From Pyrrhoderma lamaoense (Eukaryota; Basidiomycota; Agaricomycetes; Hymenochaetales; Hymenochaetaceae): a DNA stretch of 64,000 nucleotides. Below, one piece after another: positions 24,808-36,894 of the stretch (position 1 is the first letter of the stretch; the number at the start of each line of letters is the position of its first letter). The notes beneath the pieces are model-generated. The model was not told where the DNA came from. It saw nothing but the letters and a program-made list of their open reading frames with translations, and searched no databases. Location of the stretch: contig NBAZ01000018.1 in NCBI GenBank assembly GCA_002794735.1, positions 372,001 to 436,000 of the forward strand, read 5' to 3'. The position numbers and the translations under genes are program-made.

Positions 24808-25682
24808 TCATAGAAGTATCCACTTGTTTCTCCATATGCGGAACGCTGTGGACCTCTGACAGTGACTCCAATCAATATATAACGACGCGGTGTCTATTTC
24901 ATATTCCGTGACTTCTTCATCTTTGCCAGGAACAGCTACTTCAGATGGATCAAACGACTTATAGATTAAGAAATATCCGAGAGTACCATTGAGTCTTTTT
25001 GTCCCAGTAGCTTCAGGTAGGATCTTGTAAGCTAACACACCTGAATCCGTATATGAGACTGAGAAAGAAAAAAACTACTTGATTGTAACTTCCAACATGA
25101 TCATGAATCTAGTGATGGTTGTTTAGGGAATGTTCCGTACTAATAATCTGGACGATCGTGTCATCAATTGAAGGCTGTGTATAGAATCTGATATACTCAC
25201 AATAAAGCAGTGATTTCTGTTTTAATTGGTTTATGGTATATCCCGAGTGATAGCGTATTCGATGTAGCTCGTCGTATGTAGATGTCACGTTGATAGCCGG
25301 TGGCCGGGGAAGTTTCTTCTTGTAGTTTGCCAAAGGGGTGAATCTTCCCAGTATACATGTAACAGGGTTGGATAAAGATAGCACCGCATTCACATCTCCT
25401 TCGAAGATGAATACACGGATTTGGGCAATCGAAGGGAGAAAAGATTGGTGACATGGCGCTATCTAAAGTAGCCTGTTCTGCAAATCGGAGTCAACGCGTC
25501 CCAGTCGGAAACTCAAAGTCCGCGATAAGTGACATATTCGTCTTAAAGTTCATCTGTAGTGCGTCCGATGAAATTCACAGGTTGTGTAATCCGGGATGTA
25601 CGTCGGACCAAGAGATGGAACCACGAGTGCCTCCAGCTCATTACGTTGTTATGGCTTCCTACTTCCACGAGTGTAGATAGGG
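24808..25682 (-). pseudogene. Degenerate gene of unknown family
   Basis: Protein-like minus-strand segments join in order. First ELEALVVPSLGPTYIPDYT, then FKTNMSLIADFEFPTGTR followed by TGA (25491-25493) and LRFAEQATLDSAM. Next, in a shifted frame, RVFIFEGDVNAVLSLSNPVT and PRPPAINVTSTYDELHRI. Then comes a GTGAGT intron whose phase fits SYTDSGVLAYKILPEATG, with stop TGA at 24808-24810. At least two frame changes and one internal TGA suggest decay or sequence errors. It may be the upstream part of the same ancestral gene as the 23.5-23.9 kb relic. No domain is recognised. Confidence 0.38.
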
Positions 25683-25934
25683 AATCAATCAATGAGTTCT
25701 ACTAGTTTCTGCTTTTGAAGTTCTGAGATGTCATGACTTCTTTTCTCGAGTTTTTCAATACCTTAGCGCTCCCCTTTTAATGGAAGTTCCCGGCAACTGC
25801 CAGGCGGACTTTGTTTATGTAATTCTATTTTGCTACTACACTATTATTATTGTAGTGCTATATAACGATCCTTCTTGAATGTGACCATCCTTCATCTAAT
25901 ATCGGTGCCTATGAAATATTGTTAGATCAAATAC

Positions 25935-26174
25935 ATGGGGTGCTTCAATCAAGTGGCCGTCAAAGCTCTTTACTCAAAATTTCACCTTCCTAAGTATTGG
26001 AATTTCCTAGCTTCCTACGAGAAGCCACCAGAGTTCACCGCTCATGGTTATCTCATTAGTGAGCGGTATTCTATTTCTATGGGATCTAAAGAGGACTATT
26101 GTAGGGAACCTAGAGCTGAAGCTCTATCTGCGGCCACGCTTTCTGTTATTGTCCACGCGCATCATCGAAGATAG
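25935..26174 (+). CDS. Small hypothetical ORF (79 aa)
   Basis: An ATG-started frame beginning MGCFNQVAVKALYSKFHLP with ordinary amino-acid composition and stop TAG at 26172-26174. No intron signals, homology or regulatory context are recognised. It could be a relic or chance. Confidence 0.2.
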   Translation: MGCFNQVAVKALYSKFHLPKYWNFLASYEKPPEFTAHGYLISERYSISMGSKEDYCREPRAEALSAATLSVIVHAHHRR

Positions 26175-28412
26175 AATGTTATATTAATTTTTTTTTCAAG
26201 GTAACCTAACAATTAAAGCTTTAATCTTAGGTCGAGCCTGCATGTGTATTCTGCCAGATACCACAGTGCGTGAGTGAGAGAAATATGAGCTTTACGTGGG
26301 GTGTCCCTGAATCTTCTAACTTACAAAGGGATTTCACAATCCGATTTCGCGGAGATGTAAGTTAATGTGGCTTGATTCGAGTCAGCACTGTCCGAAGTCA
26401 CATGCGCTAAATAAACGCGATCTCAGCAAGAAATTATACAATTAATTCATTTCATGGGAACTCACATGAACAGTGTGTTCATAAATATTATGATAAAAAC
26501 AGGAATTAATGGATATTTGTGCTGCGGATTCATAGCTTATGAGATGCAGCGCTAACCGAAACACTCTACTTTTACAAAAAAGAGAAGAAAGTAAAAGAAC
26601 TAAAAGTTTCTAGGCAACGGACGTCAGACAAATGTGACTTTGAAGGGTGAATGGTCGCATTATTTTGGGGCTTCCCTTCCCGCGCTATGTCGCGATTCCC
26701 TTAAGGAAATCTGTAAGCCACTCAAGGGTGTTTAACATTGAAGCTAACTGCTAAGTTCTCAGTAAAGGTCACTCAGAAACAAGGTTGTAACACGAAACAA
26801 AAAAAAATCTCGTTGACATCAGTTTAACACATGATAGCAACAATGGACCGTTCAGAGATCGTGATCATTTAGTGCCACAACCACGCCTCGATAGCCCTTA
26901 AGAATGATACCCGATCAACAACAGAAAAAAAGTGTGAGTCCCAAAAGAAGTCATATTCCCCCTTCTTCCCCCCTTCCCTCCCTTCCCCCCTGAGAATGGC
27001 TTCAATTAGCCGAGATTTCGAAATTTTTGTGACGCCCTTCTCCCCTACCCATCTCCGTGGGATTATCCCTCCCGCCCAACGTCCTGGACGGGGAATTGAG
27101 AGCCACAATTCCAAGTATGGGGGGGGGGACATAGGGGGTCCGAATAAAGTTAATGAAAATTAGGATGTAACAAAGCCAGAAAATAATAATGATAATAGTA
27201 ATTTTAATCCCCATTTTACTATCTTTTTTTTTAAAAAAAAGATAGAAACAGAAATCAACCTAGAAATAAATGGATATTTATACTGTTGGGGTTTCATAGT
27301 CCTCTGAAACTGAGTTTCCGAGTGTATGTGTATGTATACAGGTGCGCGCGTGGGGGGGGGGGTTTGTATGTAAAGTTTGAAACCGAAATAACGAAAAGGT
27401 GATAAAGGATTTATGGTTTCTGACAAGGTCTTCAAGTTTTATATTCATTTATTTGCGATCATGATGATGAAAGTTGAGGGACTTGAGGGACTCTAGGTGT
27501 TTCTGTTGATCCGTGTGAGTGACGAAACCCGAGTTCGGTCTGTATATCACAACTACAAGAAAACCAGCGGAGAACAAAGTACGTGAGATCAGATGCGATT
27601 AAAATGGTTTTGCAAAGTAAAATTTGCAGTGTTCGTATGTGTGTTACATCAAGAGTTGCGTACTAAAACTAAGCTTTCATCAAGGGGGAAAAAAGAAAGG
27701 AAATGAAATGAAAGGTGATTATATCGAGTTGATGATCACTTTTGGCAAATGGAAATATAGGGTGTTTAGTGTTGGGAGTAGCGGGGGCGGGGAGCGGGGG
27801 AGGAGGAGGAGGAAGTGTAGGGTTTTGGTATCGTTAACTAGACACAATACCACAAACAGATACACACCATCACCACCATCCACCATCCACCATCCACCGT
27901 CCTTCCCTTTCATTTTTGTCATCACCTTTGATTGTGGCTCGTCCGTTGTATCAAATATCAAATAATAAACATTTTTTAGATGGACAGATCTATTTCTATT
28001 TCTATATATAGTCCTCCCTTTTTTTCCAATTATTTTTATTATTTTTAACTGTTTTCGATTGAGTCGGGAGGAAGGGATATCTAAAAGACTAATTAGTCTA
28101 TTTTATTCTGTTGCTTATTATGTATCGTGTATGAATCTAGGTAATGAGGGATGGAGGGAGATGGACTCTTGGCGAGTGCCACTGACCGAGTCCCCCGAAA
28201 GTTCGAAGGTGATCTGACTTGAGGGAGGGGGGGAGGGGCTACGAGGATTTCTTGGGACGTCATAGCAAAGTCATAGCAAAGACGTACTCCTAGATACGTT
28301 TTACTTGGACAGATGAGAGGAGCCGAACTGCCCGAGTTGTGTATGTATGGATGTGTGTGCGCGTGTGTGTGGATGAGTGTGGTTGTGGATGAGTGGTGTG
28401 TTACTTTTTTTT

Positions 28413-28680
28413 TGGTGGACCACACGTACATGTACATGTACAACACATACCGTACATACACGACACATTAGTACACACGGTTGAGATAACCCCTCGCCCA
28501 CTTTCCGTTCGTTCCCAGATGTGTTAGAAAGAAACATGTAGCTGGAGTTCCATATATAGATGAGGAGGTGGGCCACACGTACAACACATATATACACTAC
28601 ACATTGGTACACACGATCGAGACACCCCCTTTCGTCCCGAAAGCGTCAGAAACATGTAGCTGGAATTTCATATATGGATA
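28413..28680. repeat. Imperfect tandem duplication (units of about 150 and 115 bp)
   Basis: 28413-28562 and 28566-28680 share the order GGTGG(A/G)CCACACGTACA, ACACACATTGGTACACACG-like, CGAGA(T/C)A, AAACATGTAGCTGGA and TTCCATATATAGAT-like blocks. The second copy is shortened and diverged. Confidence 0.75.
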
Positions 28681-28755
28681 ACATTTTACACTCAATCATC
28701 ATCATGATGTGTGTTCATGTGTCTGTGTGTCTGTGTCTTCAGTCTCGCTTATTTA

Positions 28756-28792
28756 TCCATCCATCCATCCATCCATCTATCTATCTATCTAT
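28756..28792 (+). repeat. (CCAT)n(CTAT)n tetranucleotide microsatellite
   Basis: About five CCAT units followed by about four CTAT units. Confidence 0.9.
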
Positions 28793-30379
28793 TAGTTTTT
28801 ATTTTCTTTTATTTTAATTCTTATTTAATTCATATTTTATTCATTTTATATCTCGCGTAATAAATGGCCTTTCTATTTAACTTTAAAAGCTATTGCTATC
28901 ACCGCGGCGATTGGATTGGAATTCCAAAGCGTCGAAACACGCGCGTTTCGCGGGATACGTCAAAAAAGAAAGAAAGAAAGAAAGGTAGAAAAGAGGTGGA
29001 GTGAGTGGATGGGTGGGTTAGGTTAGATTGGATTTCACGGCTAAGTATATTGATATAATATAAGTACAAAGAGCAAGTGTAAGATGTAATCGAGTGGAGG
29101 AGTTTGGAGTTATGCATTACTTTAAACGAGACTTTACATTGTACAACATAAATTACGAGAAGTTAATCCCAAATACGAATACAAGGGCCTTTTGAGAGAT
29201 CTATGAATGAACCTCAAATCGAAGAGGAGTAAAGAGAAGGGAACGGTCGAGACGTGGCACTTGGAAAATAAGGAACAAGGTACGAGGAGTGTATTGTGTA
29301 TTTGGAATAGGATAATGGGAAAAGAGCAAGTAGTTAAACATGAGTGAGCTTCATCTTGAGAAGCTTAATCCTCCCTCCCTCTCTCCAAGGACTTAGGAAG
29401 AAGAAAGAAAGAAGACGTTAAGCATGTAATAAGCCCTTTTTCTCACTTCTTTCTTATCACCTCGTCTTAGACCTTGATTTGATCCTTGGACACGAGATGT
29501 TGTTGTTGTTGTTATTGTTGTTATTGTTAATGTTAATGTTGATGTAGAACTGTAATGCGATTTGTCGAGGCTCCGTGGATGAACGGAGAGAATGTGATGT
29601 CGAAGTTCTTTACGGCCACACATCATCAGCCCTGTAGTGGCTCTACGAAATGAGATGAATTTGATTTTTGTTGATGTGATCGTACATGTACGTTTACAAA
29701 TCATGTACGTATAACTCTCTCTCTCTCTCTCTCTTATTCACTATATCCGTTTACGTTCCATTCTCTCTTTCCCATTATACAGCCTAACCTATTGATGTTC
29801 TTTATTTCATTCTTTTCTTATTTCTATCGAATTTTCGGAGTCTTAAGATAGTAAATGACAAAATGTAAAAAAACAATGAATGACCCCCTTTCCATGACGC
29901 CCCCAAAAAACTCGGTTTCGACTAATTCTGGGTAGGGGTGAATCTAAGTCCAAGTCATGTAAATAATTATTATAAATGAGTTACAATCTTGATAGGCTAT
30001 AAGAGTACAGATACGGTGCGAGGAGCGAGGAAGGGTGGAAGGGTGGAAGGGAGGGAGCCACACAAAGAAAGGACAAATTCCGTGAAATAATATAATACAA
30101 AGAAACCCTGCATCCGGAGATATAGATGTAAAGTGAGATGAGATATATGGGTTGTATTATGATGGTAAGGGTAAGATGGGGGAGGAGAGGGAGGAGAGAG
30201 TAAAAGCTATCGACAGAAATATAGAGAACTCCCATCTCCCCGCTGGCTTGCATTCCGATAGCTCGATAGCTTTGCGATTAGCTTTATTTTTTTTTTTTTT
30301 TTTAGATAATCTAAGCTTATAGTAATCGTAGTCTAAATACTCACGAGCAAGGGCCTAAAACACGTTGTCTCCCGGGGTG

Positions 30380-31969
30380 CGAAAACGTACCTGACGGGTT
30401 CCCCTTCTTGGAAGCATAGATCTCCCTCCCCGCCCCGCCCCTCCAGTCGTCTGCTATTGAGGCTTCTAGTAGAGATTAGGTCTCCAGCGCCGTCTAAGAT
30501 GAAGCAGCCTTTCGGAAAATCTGTACACACCACTAGGTATCTAGATACCCACTCACTTTACGCAGAACTTGGATCGCTTCGGACAAGGACCGGGTGAGGG
30601 GGGAGGCCATGGGGACAATGACAATACCTTTAGCCACTTCTCGCTCCCCTTTTCCTATGTGTGGGTTCCGGACTCGTAAGTTGTGTAGTAAGCCACACAC
30701 ACGCACGCGCGCGCGCTACATGTGTGTGTGTGTGCCATGTTGCAAAGGGGGGGAGAGGGAGGAGGGAAAGGGAATCACTTCTAAATAAGGCGATTGAGAT
30801 GGAAAATAGGCTTATACTATGTAAGGAGAAACCCGTGATAAGGATTGTTCTCCATGGAGTCTAGATCAGAGAGTTGTTCATCATTTACCTTGGATGCAGA
30901 GATATGAGATGAGTCCTTTTTTTTTTTTTATAATTATAAAAGAAAGGGAGAGAAGAAGGAGAAAGTTGTGTATGTATGTATGTGTGTGTGTGTGTGTCTG
31001 TTGTGTTTCCGTAGGTTCCTCTTCTTCTTCTTCTTCTTTTGTTTACTTTTTGGGTTTCCCATAAAAAGTTTGACTCGGAGAGATACATGTGCGGTTCTCC
31101 GGGGGGAGCCCCATCATGTATCAATATAGGCAGGTTATTATCATTCCATATAAGCGTTTCATCCCTTTCCCCTTCCCCCCTCTTTTCATCCCTTCCATCT
31201 TTTCACAATAAGCTCCATCAGAAGGAGCCTATCCAATGAAAGGACTATGGTAACTTGAGTATCGAGCAGCGCGGACTAGAGCTACCGTGTGTGATCCACC
31301 GGGTTTTGGTGAACTATTTCGCTCGTTAAAGAAAGTAAAAAGAGAATACTAGGGTTTACTTGATAGTGGAATGAAGGAAGTCTCAGACCGAGGGTTTTTG
31401 AAAAAAGTGGTAAGGAAGTAAGGAACGAGAAGAAAGAGAGAGTAAATGGTTGAGGTTAATGTACCGAATATGGAGATTGGTGGAAGAAAATAGCTTAAAA
31501 ATCGTCCAGAGCCTAAAGGCATTCACTTCCGTTCCTACTTTTTTTTTTTTCCTCGAGTGGATAATGTAGACCGTTACATCGGAGATTGAGAAATTGGATC
31601 GCAATGCTAGTCTGATGATTGATGATGTTCTATACTTAGGGAATATACTTATCCGAGATGTGTTGATAGGAAACGCATAAATATATGGCAGTCTCCGACC
31701 ACCCTATAGAGGGGTTTTGCATTATGGTTATAGTTAATATCTTTTTTCTTTTTCTTTTATAAATAATATTAAGAATAATGAGTAATATTAAGGTTTATAT
31801 ACACTTACGAGAAGCTAGTTCAGCGCCAAACTTGGGGAATGGATACAAGCAAATGAGGGGAAAATGATTTGTGACAAAGGGCTTGTTTATTTTCAGCAGT
31901 GCACTTGTGAACAACAGGACGGGAGAGGGAGGAGGGAGCGGGCAGTGGATCTCGATCTGATAGTATCAT
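30380..31969 (-). CDS. Unrecognised multi-exon protein
   Basis: Several minus-strand segments look coding and splice in phase. The 31703-31649 exon (WSETAIYLCVSYQHI) follows a CTATAG acceptor in phase with an upstream exon ending PFPKFGAELASR at a GTAAGT donor. A 37-nt intron (31612-31648) then leads to LALRSNFSISDVTVYIIHSR. Further down are SPKPGGSHTVALVRAA, LPILIHDGAPPGEPHMYLSE, GIVIVPMASPLTRSLSEA and DFPKGCFILDGAGDLISTR, which ends near a GTACGT donor. The join at about 30555 needs one extra G. The first ATG is a guess (31969) and the 3' end is not found. No domain is recognised. Confidence 0.38.
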
Positions 31970-32260
31970 TCTTTCCCATCTTTGACGTCGATGGGTGTAT
32001 ATTGATTTGAATTCTATGAGTTTCTGTCCTTTAATTATCGATCTTCTAAAGAACGTCCGTAGGGCTTCAGCGTCCTGAGCTTCACTCCGTCACGGGAAAT
32101 ACGGTTATAATACTGCGAGAGAAGAGAGACGTAAATGCGATGGTTAAAAGACCGAGAAGAGTTGCATTTGTGATACACCGAATCGGAGGAGAGAGAAAGA
32201 GGGATTAGATTGCACAGTCTGCTAGGATGCAGAATAATTAATTGAGTGTTGGACAAAGGG
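31970..32260. other. Short spacer between divergent unrecognised genes
   Basis: No firm coding signal. It lies between a minus-strand and a plus-strand gene model and may hold both promoters. Confidence 0.3.
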
Positions 32261-32754
32261 ATGTCAGATCAGGTAGGCGGAGTCAAGCGGAGTTTATCGG
32301 ACACCGAAAATAAGAGAGTCCTGCATTATATATTATTATACAAGGTTGTTACACTGAGAGATTCGACTTTGATTATGTCATGTTTATCAATTGAGTTTAG
32401 CCCGGCTTGCGATGCTGGTATTCCCTCATAGCGCTGAAGGCCTCGTGCAAGTACAGCCAAAGAGCGAACGCCCTAAACCCTTGAGCGGTGCAGCAGGAGT
32501 TGATGCTACATCGAACGCGGACGGCGAAGAAGACGGGGGGGGGGGGCATTTGCAGAGAGAGCTGATTAGATCACGGCGAAGGGCACTGCTGGGGGTTGAG
32601 AGAGATTGACAGTTTGTGATGATAATGATGATTCCGATGGGTCATTGATCTCGAGGGAGGCAGATTGTATTCTGACCGGGTGCAGTTCGCGGTGTGCTTG
32701 CTGCACGCCAGATTCCCATCGGTGGAGGATGTGATCGCCGAGGAGGACGAGTAA
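32261..32754 (+). CDS. Possible small hypothetical protein
   Basis: ATG 32261 begins MSDQVGGVKRSLSDTENKR. After a probable intron ending AGTTTAG (about 32402) comes a protein-like stretch (SAEGLVQVQPKSERPKPL), an acidic/Gly patch over a G10 run, and LQRELIRSRRRALLGVERD. Two small frame corrections then give a DDNDDSDGS patch and RVQFAVCLLHARFPSVEDVI, with stop TAA at 32752-32754. Splice phase and frames are uncertain and no family is recognised. Confidence 0.3.
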
Positions 32755-33371
32755 GCTGATAGTAGCTACATGCGTCTTCTATCTACTTGGACTACTACAA
32801 CTACTCCTAGTCCAGGCTGCAACTCGATGGAAGCAAACCTTAAATCACTCGCCGCCCACTTTTCTCTCTATTTGTCCTCAATTTTCCTTTCTCCTCCTTC
32901 CTTCTTCGTCTCTCTCTTTTTTTTTAAGCTTTACTCGGCCGATGACGGCATGCCTTCCATAACGAGCGAAAGAGTGACGTGAGATTGCCATTCCTGGAGC
33001 GGAAATTGACCGCCGATACAGGCAGTCAGGCGGTCCCCCATCAGAATTGATGGGATGGACTGAGAGAGAGGGTGCGAGCCCGTGTGTCGAAGACCGTCGA
33101 CGCCCGTCCTGGGGCAATACCGTGCTCAACGCTCAATCCGCCCTTTCCTCTTCTTCTTCACCTCCTTCTCTCTCCTCCTCGCCAGCCATTTGCTTCCCAG
33201 TTCTCTTCTTCCTAGTCCTCTTCTCCCTTTCTTCCTCTTATCATCCACACACTCCACTACCTCCATTTCAATCTCTTCCGGTGCGTCTTGCCCGCGCCCG
33301 TGCTCATTTCACTCCATCTTTGTTTGGTTTTGTCTCTTTTTATTTGGTTCCGGTATCAATCCCTAGATCGG
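32755..33371. other. C/T-rich presumed promoter and 5' UTR of the GATA gene
   Basis: Dense TC tracts at 33140-33250 run up to the likely GATA start codon, as is common around fungal transcription start sites. Open frames over the tracts are Ser/Leu/Phe low-complexity and not genes. Confidence 0.4.
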
Positions 33372-36300
33372 ATGCCCAAGTCATCTTCCCGTAGGTGAGT
33401 AGTACCTTATCGATGCGAGGGAGGAGCTTAGAAAAAAAACACAAGAAATAAGAGAGAGAATGTGTGTGTGTGTGTGTATGTGTGGTTATAACGGATCTCT
33501 GGGGTGTTACAACTGTTACGCGTGTTCACCCCCCACTTTCAGGTCCTACGATCACTTTCTTTTTTTTTTTCTGCTCCGAAGCCGCTGACTTTTTGTCCCG
33601 GATGATGGCCTATACGACATTTTACTGATCGACCTCTTTCTCTCCCTCCTCTATCTTATTATTTTTTTTAAATTTCCTCAAACAAATATAAAATAATTGG
33701 CCGTCTTCTCTTGATGGAAATTCTCTGGGATGTCAACAAAAACCTAAAAATGCATTCTTTTTTTCTTTTCTATTTTATAACTCTTTTATTATTGTGACAA
33801 TGTCTCATCTGGACGCAACTCGTTTGACACACATTACATTGCACATGTGTTGCATACACACGCCGCTGTCGAAATTCTCAAACTAAAATTACACCGGGTG
33901 GTTTACGAAACTGAATCTATTGCGTGCTGATGCTACTACGGGGCGGCTTCTTACTACTGGGACTATGATGATGACGACGTGGACACGGACAGAAAGCCAC
34001 GCCATCAGAGTGAACCCTTACCTCCTCGGGCGGGCTCTGCAGAGTCCGAATCTGAATCCGAGGGGGAAGAGAGAGAAAAGGTCGCTGGAAGCATACACCG
34101 CATTGAAAGGTAGTGTACGTCCAGATGGATCCGGAAAGGAGAAAGAGAGGATGAAGAACGAAGACAAGAAGACGCCGAGAGCAGACGAGGATGAGATGGC
34201 GCCTAGAGGGAGTCGAGGAGGAGATCGAGAGACGTCTGAGGTGAGTTGAGAGAGAGAGCGAAAGAGCGAGGGCGTATTCTATTCTGTTGCTATTTTTGGC
34301 AACAAGCTCTGTACGCCTCCCCTGGGGGATTGAGGGAACCCTAATGATTGAATGAGGTTGATGAGAGCTGATGACATTTCTGGCTCAAACCTATTTTCTG
34401 GTTTTCTTTTTCTTTTTTTTATTATAAAAATATATGTATTCCCTCCCCCCCTCTCCCCCCCCCCCTTTTTGATAAATGTATAATTGACTTTATATTTATT
34501 TATTTTATTTTATTTCCATTATCTTTTTTTGTATTATTCCAAAGGAAAGCGGGAATAAAACGAGTAACACTGACCTTCTTCTATTCCTCCTTCCTCTCTC
34601 GACCACAGCCCTCCGACGAGTATAAAATGCCCGGACGTGTGCCCTCCCCCTCCGGTTATCCCCCAGCTCGAACAATCCAATCTGCCAACAACTCGACTAT
34701 CACTCCTCACTCTGACGCCAACAGCGACGACGACAAAGAGTACACTGCCCCTGACTTTGCCAACATCTCTTCTCCTTCTCCTCCACTGTCCTCGTCAAAC
34801 GGCGCCAACTCTGGTAAGAGCCAAGAGGAAGCACATCTGCAGCCCCCGTTTTACCACACGTAAATACCAATACAAGCACAATGTCCCATCGTGTCGAACA
34901 GTCGATCCGCCCTCGGTATGTTTTCAATTCACTCTCTCTTCTTCCGTGATCCTCTCTGCTTCTCATCCTCATCCTCATTCTCATTCTCATCCTTCTTCTC
35001 CTCGATCTTTCTAGTCACTACTCGGATGGCCACTATGAATCCCAATACTATTCCTCTCACCAGCATCCTTCTCCGCCGCCCATAACAGCGCTTACCCACT
35101 CTCCCTCTCTCTCTTCCGATCGCTCCTCAGTCAACTCACCTGCTCCGACTATACTACCCCCATTGACACACCCCGGGGCACCCTTACCCTCACCAGCTCA
35201 TTTGCAATCCTCTTCTGGATACTCATCTCCCTATCTTGCAAACACATCTCATCGTTATTCCATCTCTACTCCAGGTAGTGCTACATATGCTCACCCTGGA
35301 GCTGCTCATCACTCTCATTCTCCATACTACCATCCACACTCACATTCACATGCATCAAACCCAACTGTTGCTCCTACAGAAGTCTTTGGTGCGCCCCTGC
35401 TTTACCTAGCCACTACTCCTCCCATCACCAAGGACATTCACATCATTCACACCATGGATACTCCGATCCTGCCTACGGTGCACACCATCCCTCTCACTAT
35501 AACTCTGCAGGCCAGTATGCCGTAAGTCCTTACGCAACTACTGCATATGGACATGGCGGTGGGCTTGGAGGGTCCATGGGTGGCGGTGGTACTATTGGAG
35601 GTATGGGGATGAGTATGGGAGGAGGAATAGGCGGCGGGATGGGTGGTAGTGGTGGATTTACACCGATCTATACAGATGATGCTTCCACTAAATTAAGTGA
35701 TCGGGTGAGGCGACGGTGTTTCAATTGCTGTACAACGGATACGTCTACTTGGCGTCGTTCCAGTCTTAACCCTGGGAAAGTGGTACGTACACACTCTCTC
35801 CCTAACCTGATTGTTGTCCCGTGCCTTCCTTCCTCGTCCCCCTGCCCCTGTATCCTCTTGTTTTCACAAATTTGTCCTTTCTTTTCTTTTTGTCATTCCT
35901 TTTCTCCTCCGAGTCCCTTTTATTGGCCAGGGAGCTCTTCTGCGGGGAATCGCGGCAAGGGGTATGGTATACGAACATAATTGATATTAAAGAACTTGCT
36001 GGCTGGTGACTAGATCGAATTGAGATACTCCCTCATTCGTTTCAGGTTAGACTACTCCCAAATACGGCCAATATTCTTCCAGATTCTATTTTCACTGATG
36101 GACTTCCGCCCTTTGACTTCTCTACTTGTGGCTTAAATTCTTTTTTTCGCTCTTATTTTTTCTCACACCACAATTGCGATCCTTCTATTATTTAATTATT
36201 ATTAATTACAAACCAGGCTGCTAACTAAAATTTTTTATATTAATTTTTTCTTTAATAGTTATGCAACAAATGCGGACTTTTTGAACGCACACACTCGAGG

Positions 36301-36894
36301 CCTCGCCCTGATCAGTTCCCGCATAAACGTGCTCCACTCCAGATGCCCCAACCTGGGCCGCCCGGAGTCTCCGGCGCTCCCGACGGTACAGCCCCTCCGT
36401 CCCACAATCAGCAATCTCAACAATCGTTGCCTTCCGTCTCTCCGTCTCAGAGTCGACAACAACAGCAGCAGCAGCAGCAGACGTTGCCCCCGACGACAAA
36501 CCACCCTTCCTTAGGTGCTGCCTACAATCACCCTTCTGCTTTGCCCCAAATACAAGAATGGCTTCGCCCCGGGTCTAGTAACTCGGCAAACGCGAATAAC
36601 TCATCTCCGTCTGCTACATCCGCTTCTAATAGCATAAATAATGGGACAGCCTCATCGAGTCCTAGCCTAGGTAGCGCTGGACCGAGCAGCAGGGCGCCAA
36701 GTGCTGCTAGCCAACATCCAAGCTCGGAGACCATAAAACCAGAAAACTCAAGTCCAACTCTCAAGTCAAAGAGGACTGAGTCAGGGTCAAGTAGCAACGG
36801 TATAGATTGTGGATCTGGTGATGAAAAACGGGCGATTAAAAATAGCCCTGGCGCAAGTCCCTTGGGCAGTCCGGGTCCTGAACATAGCAGATAA
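33372..36894 (+). CDS. GATA-type zinc finger transcription factor
   Basis: The proposed start MPKSSSR (33372) is followed by a GTGAGT donor. After a long intron an acidic exon begins (KPRHQSEPLPPRAGSAESES). Further exons give PGRVPSPSGYPPARTIQS, a Tyr/His/Ser/Pro-rich region and a Gly/Met-rich patch. The finger CFNC-CTTDTSTWRRSSLNPGKV is split by an intron of about 475 nt from LCNKCGLFERTHSRPRP. It has a 19-residue loop and the RPRPDQFPHKRAP basic extension. The tail is Ser/Pro/Gln-rich (polyQ at about 36460-36480) and ends at 36894. The frame breaks at 35394-35397, where one C is missing from a C run (VFGAPP...ALPSHYSSHH), and probably near 34110. It is a nuclear DNA-binding protein recognising GATA sites; its biological role is not assignable. 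The 5' exon structure is tentative. Confidence 0.82.

Larger units (their letters stand above)
26180..30370. other. Repeat- and homopolymer-rich region without a firm gene
   Basis: The character of the DNA changes near 26.8 kb: G runs, C/T tracts, microsatellites and a tandem duplication. A minus-strand frame at 28093-28300 (YLGVRLCYDFAMTSQEILVA) and another at about 29400-29650 are open and protein-like, but I cannot join them to anything. Confidence 0.4.

Noticed and set aside
33047..33394. Long Ser/Leu/Phe-rich plus-strand frame before the GATA gene
   Set aside because: It follows TC tracts typical of a 5' UTR; only the last short exon (MPKSSSR) has a good donor.
36221..36514. Minus-strand and alternate plus frames over the GATA 3' exon
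   Set aside because: They are shadows of the CAG/GTTG-repeat coding strand carrying the zinc finger end.
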